From an uncultured Lachnospiraceae bacterium (GTDB lineage Bacteria; Bacillota; Clostridia; Lachnospirales; Lachnospiraceae), in the NCBI GenBank assembly GCA_934434905.1, contig CAKSAI010000131.1:1-8169 (forward strand): a DNA stretch of 8,169 nucleotides, in the 5' to 3' direction. A model generated the notes under the pieces. It searched no databases. It saw nothing but the letters and a program-made list of their open reading frames with translations, and was not told the DNA's origin. This document shows, piece by piece, positions 5,377 through 8,169 of the stretch. The position numbers were made by a program, and so were the translations under genes. The first letter of the stretch is position 1. Each line of letters opens with the position of its first letter.

Positions 5377-6825
5377 ATGGTTTTTTCAAGTATACCGTTT
5401 CTGTTTTACTATCTGCCCTGCGTGCTGGCGCTCTATTACCTGATGCCGGTCCGGGGAAAGAACTTCATACTGCTTTTGGCAAGCCTTTTCTTCTATGCCT
5501 GGGGAGAGCCGAAGTACCTTCTGTTTATGGTGCTGTCCATCCTCCAGGGCTATGCGTTTGGCCTGCTGATTGAGAAATATCGCGGCAGCAGTCTGGCCAG
5601 GATCTTCCTGGCCGCTTCTGTCGTGTTTTCGTTGGGGCTTTTGGGGTATTGTAAATATGCGGATTTCTTTTTGAAAAGCTTTAACGCGGTGACAGGTCTG
5701 TCCATTCCATTGCTTCAGATTGCGCTTCCGATCGGGATCAGCTTCTATACCTTCCAGGTTCTAAGCTATACAGTGGATGTCTTCCGGGGACAGGTGGAGG
5801 CACAGAAGAATCCGGTTATTCTGGCGTTGTATGTGGCAATGTTCCCGCAGCTCATTGCAGGCCCCATTGTGCGCTATTCAGATGTGGCGGCGCAACTGGT
5901 AAAACGAAGCCACACCATAGACGGGGCGGCTCTGGGAATTCGCAGGTTCATCCTGGGACTTGGAAAGAAGGTGCTGTTGGCCAATGCCCTGGGTGAGTTG
6001 TGCAGTATCTTTCGGGAATCGCAGGATACGTCGGTCTTGTTTTACTGGCTGTACGCCGCAGCATATGTACTTCATGTCTACTTTGATTTTTCCGGCTACA
6101 GTGACATGGCTATCGGCCTGGGGAAGCTGTTCGGTTTTGATTTCCCGGAGAACTTCCATTATCCGTATATTGCGAAAAGCATCACGGAATTCTGGCGGCG
6201 CTGGCATATGACACTGGGAAGCTGGTTTCGGGATTATGTATACATTCCGTTGGGCGGAAACCGGGTGTCAAAGGGCAGGTGGATGGTGAATCTGCTGATC
6301 GTGTGGATCCTTACGGGACTTTGGCACGGTGCGGCCTGGAACTTCGTGGTCTGGGGACTTTTCTTTGGAGTTGTTTTGATGATCGAGAAGTTGTGGCTGA
6401 AAGATTTTCTGGCGGGAAAGCGTCTGCTTGGCCATGTGTATGTGCTGCTCCTGGTGGCCGTAAGCTTTGTGATCTTCGGTGCGGAGAGTATGGGGGAGGC
6501 CGTGCAGTATCTGAGGGCTATGTTCGGCGCTTCGGGTATTCCGGCTACTTCCGTAGAAGGATTGTATTACCTGAGAAGCTATCTTGTGATCCTGATTCTG
6601 GCAGTGATCGGCGCAACTCCCTTGCCGGGGAAGGCGATCCTGGCAGTGAAGCAGTTGGGCGGCGCCGGGCAATCATCGAATGCGAAGTCGGCGGGACTGG
6701 GAGAGACCATGGGAGAACGGATCCTAAATCTGCTGGAGCCTATCGTGCTGGTGCTTTTGCTGGCGATTTCCACAGCCAGCCTGGTGAACGGTTCCTTCAA
6801 TCCGTTTTTATATTTCCGGTTTTAG
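5377..6825 (+). CDS. MBOAT-family membrane O-acyltransferase (AlgI/DltB-like)
   Basis: 482-residue polytopic membrane protein of the MBOAT superfamily, which moves an acyl group (usually acetyl) from a cytoplasmic donor to an acceptor at the outer face. Family landmarks in order: an N-terminal FYAWGEPKYLLF (39-50); SFYTFQVLSYTVDVFRG (122-138); FPQLIAGPIVRYSDV (156-170); FDFSGYSDMAIGLGKLFGF (236-254); then FHYPYIAKSITEFWRRWHMT (260-279) and DYVYIPLGGNR. The catalytic histidine is H317 in GLWHGAAWNF. Several hydrophobic segments follow to the C-terminus, interrupted by a polar stretch at about 429-449. GGGAGAAGG (5364-5372) precedes the ATG. The length and motifs are those of the AlgI group rather than eukaryotic MBOATs. 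There is no DltA/DltC nearby, so D-alanylation of teichoic acid is unlikely; O-acetylation of an exopolysaccharide or other surface glycan is more probable. Confidence 0.95.
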   Translation: MVFSSIPFLFYYLPCVLALYYLMPVRGKNFILLLASLFFYAWGEPKYLLFMVLSILQGYAFGLLIEKYRGSSLARIFLAASVVFSLGLLGYCKYADFFLKSFNAVTGLSIPLLQIALPIGISFYTFQVLSYTVDVFRGQVEAQKNPVILALYVAMFPQLIAGPIVRYSDVAAQLVKRSHTIDGAALGIRRFILGLGKKVLLANALGELCSIFRESQDTSVLFYWLYAAAYVLHVYFDFSGYSDMAIGLGKLFGFDFPENFHYPYIAKSITEFWRRWHMTLGSWFRDYVYIPLGGNRVSKGRWMVNLLIVWILTGLWHGAAWNFVVWGLFFGVVLMIEKLWLKDFLAGKRLLGHVYVLLLVAVSFVIFGAESMGEAVQYLRAMFGASGIPATSVEGLYYLRSYLVILILAVIGATPLPGKAILAVKQLGGAGQSSNAKSAGLGETMGERILNLLEPIVLVLLLAISTASLVNGSFNPFLYFRF

Positions 6826-6837
6826 GAGGTGCATCTT

Positions 6838-7938
6838 ATGTCAAAGCGGGGAAAGAATATCGTGGTAGTATGTATGACGGCTCTGTTTTTTGCAGGGTTC
6901 TTCGTCTGGTGCATCGCAAAGCCGGCAGATGAATATTCGGACAGTGAACGCCGCAGGCTGGCAGGTGCTCCAACGCTCTCTGCCAAGAGCGTCCTTTCCG
7001 GAGCCTTCGCGAAGGAATTCGAGACCTACAGCACAGACCAGTTCCCGCTGCGGGAGCAGTTCCGTGCGCTGGACGCTGTGGTGCGTTTCTATGGGCTGCG
7101 TCAGAAGGACAACCAGGGTGTCTATGTGACGGACGGCTATGCATCGCGCCTGGAATATCCGCTGGATACGGGGTCTCTTGACCGGGCGGCGGAGCGGTTT
7201 TCCTACCTCTATGAAACCTATATGAAGGATACCGATGTGAAGCTGTACTTTTCCATTATACCGGATAAGAATTATTTTCTGGCCGGACAGAATGGTTATC
7301 CGTCCATGGACTATAAGTCGTTATTTCAGATCATGCAGGAGCAGACGTCCTATATGCATTACATTGACATTACGGGACTTCTGGATATTGCGGATTACTA
7401 TAAAACAGATGCGCACTGGCGGCAGGAGCGGATCGTGGACGTGGCCGCACATATCGGAACTGCCATGGGTGTTGCGCTGTCCGGGCAGTATACAGAACAG
7501 CTTCTGGATAAGCCCTTTTACGGTGTTTATTATGGACAGGCCGCGCTGCCGCTGCCGGCGGAGGAGCTGTATTATCTTGACAGTGAGGTGCTTGCGGACT
7601 GTACGGTTTACGATTATGAGAGCGGCAAGACACTGGGAATCTATGATATGGAGAAGGCGCATGGGAAGGATCCCTATGAGATCTATCTTTCCGGCTCGCG
7701 TTCCCTGCTGACTATTGAGAATCCGCATGGAGATCCGGAGCGGGAACTCATCATTTTCCGGGATTCCTTCGGAAGCAGTCTTGCACCGTTACTGGCGGAA
7801 GGGTACGGAAAGGTCACTCTGGTGGATATCCGTTATCTGTCCGGCAGGCTGCTGGGGGACCTGGTTGAATTTAAGAATCAGGATGTGCTGTTCCTGTATA
7901 GTACCCAGGTGCTGAATAATAGTGTTACATTGAAATGA
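6838..7938 (+). CDS. DHHW/AlgJ-AlgX-like surface acyl-transfer protein (SGNH-like)
   Basis: 366 residues with one N-terminal membrane segment (about 8-26, VVVCMTALFFAGFFVW) and an extracytoplasmic catalytic part. The signature is present in modified form: D191-A-H193-W194 (TDAHWRQE), where the family name reflects D-H-H-W. The second histidine and the aspartate, the residues expected to be catalytic by analogy with the D-x-H of AlgX/AlgJ, are kept. A downstream FRDSFGSSL (307-315) supplies the probable nucleophile S310. SIIPDKNYF (139-147) and the early SERRRLAGAP and FPLREQF blocks are also typical. It would accept the acyl group from the MBOAT and put it on a polymer outside the cell. ATG 6838 is chosen over the GTG at 6829 because AGGAGG (6824-6829), which overlaps the MBOAT stop codon, serves it with 8 bases of spacing; this implies coupled translation. 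Confidence 0.9.
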   Translation: MSKRGKNIVVVCMTALFFAGFFVWCIAKPADEYSDSERRRLAGAPTLSAKSVLSGAFAKEFETYSTDQFPLREQFRALDAVVRFYGLRQKDNQGVYVTDGYASRLEYPLDTGSLDRAAERFSYLYETYMKDTDVKLYFSIIPDKNYFLAGQNGYPSMDYKSLFQIMQEQTSYMHYIDITGLLDIADYYKTDAHWRQERIVDVAAHIGTAMGVALSGQYTEQLLDKPFYGVYYGQAALPLPAEELYYLDSEVLADCTVYDYESGKTLGIYDMEKAHGKDPYEIYLSGSRSLLTIENPHGDPERELIIFRDSFGSSLAPLLAEGYGKVTLVDIRYLSGRLLGDLVEFKNQDVLFLYSTQVLNNSVTLK

Positions 7939-7971
7939 TGCGGGGAAGAACGGGAAGATCACGAACGTACC

Positions 7972-8027
7972 AAAAAAAACCAGAGCCATGGCACAACTTG
8001 CGATGCGCCATGGCTCCGATCTTTTTT
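7972..8027. terminator. Bidirectional intrinsic terminator between the DHHW gene and the spore-protein gene
   Basis: A perfect 10-bp stem, GAGCCATGGC (7983-7992) with GCCATGGCTC (8007-8016), encloses a 14-base loop. Six T follow on the plus strand (8022-8027, 5 bases past the stem). Eight A precede it (7972-7979), giving a T-run 3 bases past the stem on the minus strand. It sits between convergent genes and so can stop both; the minus-strand version, for the spore-protein gene, looks the stronger. Confidence 0.88.
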
Positions 8028-8037
8028 ACGAAGCGGA

Positions 8038-8169
8038 TTACTGCATTCCGCCTGACATCTGCTGTTCCTGCTTCTGGATCATCTTACGGACCATTTCTCC
8101 GCCGATAGAGCCAGCCTGTGCAGACGTTAATTCTCCATTGTAGCCTTCCTTCAAAGGAACTCCAATTTC
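8038..8169 (-). CDS. Alpha/beta-type small acid-soluble spore protein (5' end outside window)
   Basis: The C-terminal 43 residues of a leftward gene ending at TAA (8040-8038). The sequence runs EIGVPLKEGYNGELTSAQ, then AGSIGGEMVRKMI and a Gln-rich tail ending SGGMQ. It matches the conserved second half of alpha/beta-type SASPs, including the GYNG-LTS block and the SIGGEMVRKMI helix that contacts DNA. These proteins coat the chromosome of the dormant spore and protect it from UV and heat; they are degraded by the GPR protease on germination. The first conserved helix and the GPR site, by family comparison about 25-30 residues further N-terminal, are outside the window. The gene would normally be read by the forespore sigma factor G, but its promoter is not visible. 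It is the main evidence that the host sporulates. Confidence 0.93.
   Translation of the reverse strand, partial: EIGVPLKEGYNGELTSAQAGSIGGEMVRKMIQKQEQQMSGGMQ

Noticed and set aside
6279..6932. 217-codon plus-strand frame overlapping the MBOAT and DHHW genes
   Set aside because: It is rich in Arg and Gly, out of frame with two well-supported enzymes and has no domain.
1..8169. Phage, transposon, CRISPR, toxin-antitoxin or other defence system
   Set aside because: No transposase, integrase, repeat array, or nuclease-type gene pair was seen; all genes are housekeeping or envelope type.

Overview
The window looks like chromosomal DNA of a spore-forming, low-to-mid GC Gram-positive anaerobe of the Clostridia, most likely Lachnospiraceae. 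The evidence is the strong AGGAGG-type ribosome sites, sigma-A-like promoters, a KtrAB potassium system, a lipoprotein/MBOAT/DHHW cassette of the kind I recall from Lachnospiraceae, and an alpha/beta-type small acid-soluble spore protein at the right edge. The placement is inference from gene content. No mobile element, CRISPR array, tRNA or rRNA was seen.

Layout. (1) Bases 2-178 are the last 58 codons of an AraC-family regulator. (2) A near-consensus promoter (233-261) starts a rightward run of five genes to 4121: ktrB, ktrA, a PAP2-family lipid phosphatase, an unrecognised membrane-anchored protein, and a DUF1653-domain protein. No convincing terminator lies inside the run, so it may be one transcription unit, although the 97-base gap before the fourth gene could hide another start. 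(3) A leftward CYTH (triphosphate tunnel) gene, 4118-4576, meets the DUF1653 gene tail to tail with the two stop codons overlapping. (4) A divergent control region (about 4577-4785) carries an extended -10 promoter for the CYTH gene, a TTGACA/TACACT promoter for the next operon, and small repeats between them. (5) A tight three-gene operon (4786-7938) encodes a lipoprotein, an MBOAT O-acyltransferase and a DHHW/AlgJ-AlgX-like protein. It ends at a hairpin terminator that serves both strands. (6) The leftward spore-protein gene enters from the right edge.

How the genes work together. KtrB is the K+-translocating membrane subunit and KtrA its nucleotide-binding cytosolic gating ring. The adjacent PAP2 phosphatase probably recycles undecaprenyl or another lipid phosphate, so the left operon mixes K+ homeostasis with envelope lipid metabolism. 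The right operon has the architecture of a two-step surface acylation machine: the MBOAT passes an acyl group across the membrane and the SGNH-like partner puts it on a polymer outside. Its lipoprotein has no known job and is the best candidate here for new biology. The polymer is not identifiable because no polymer-synthesis gene is in the window.
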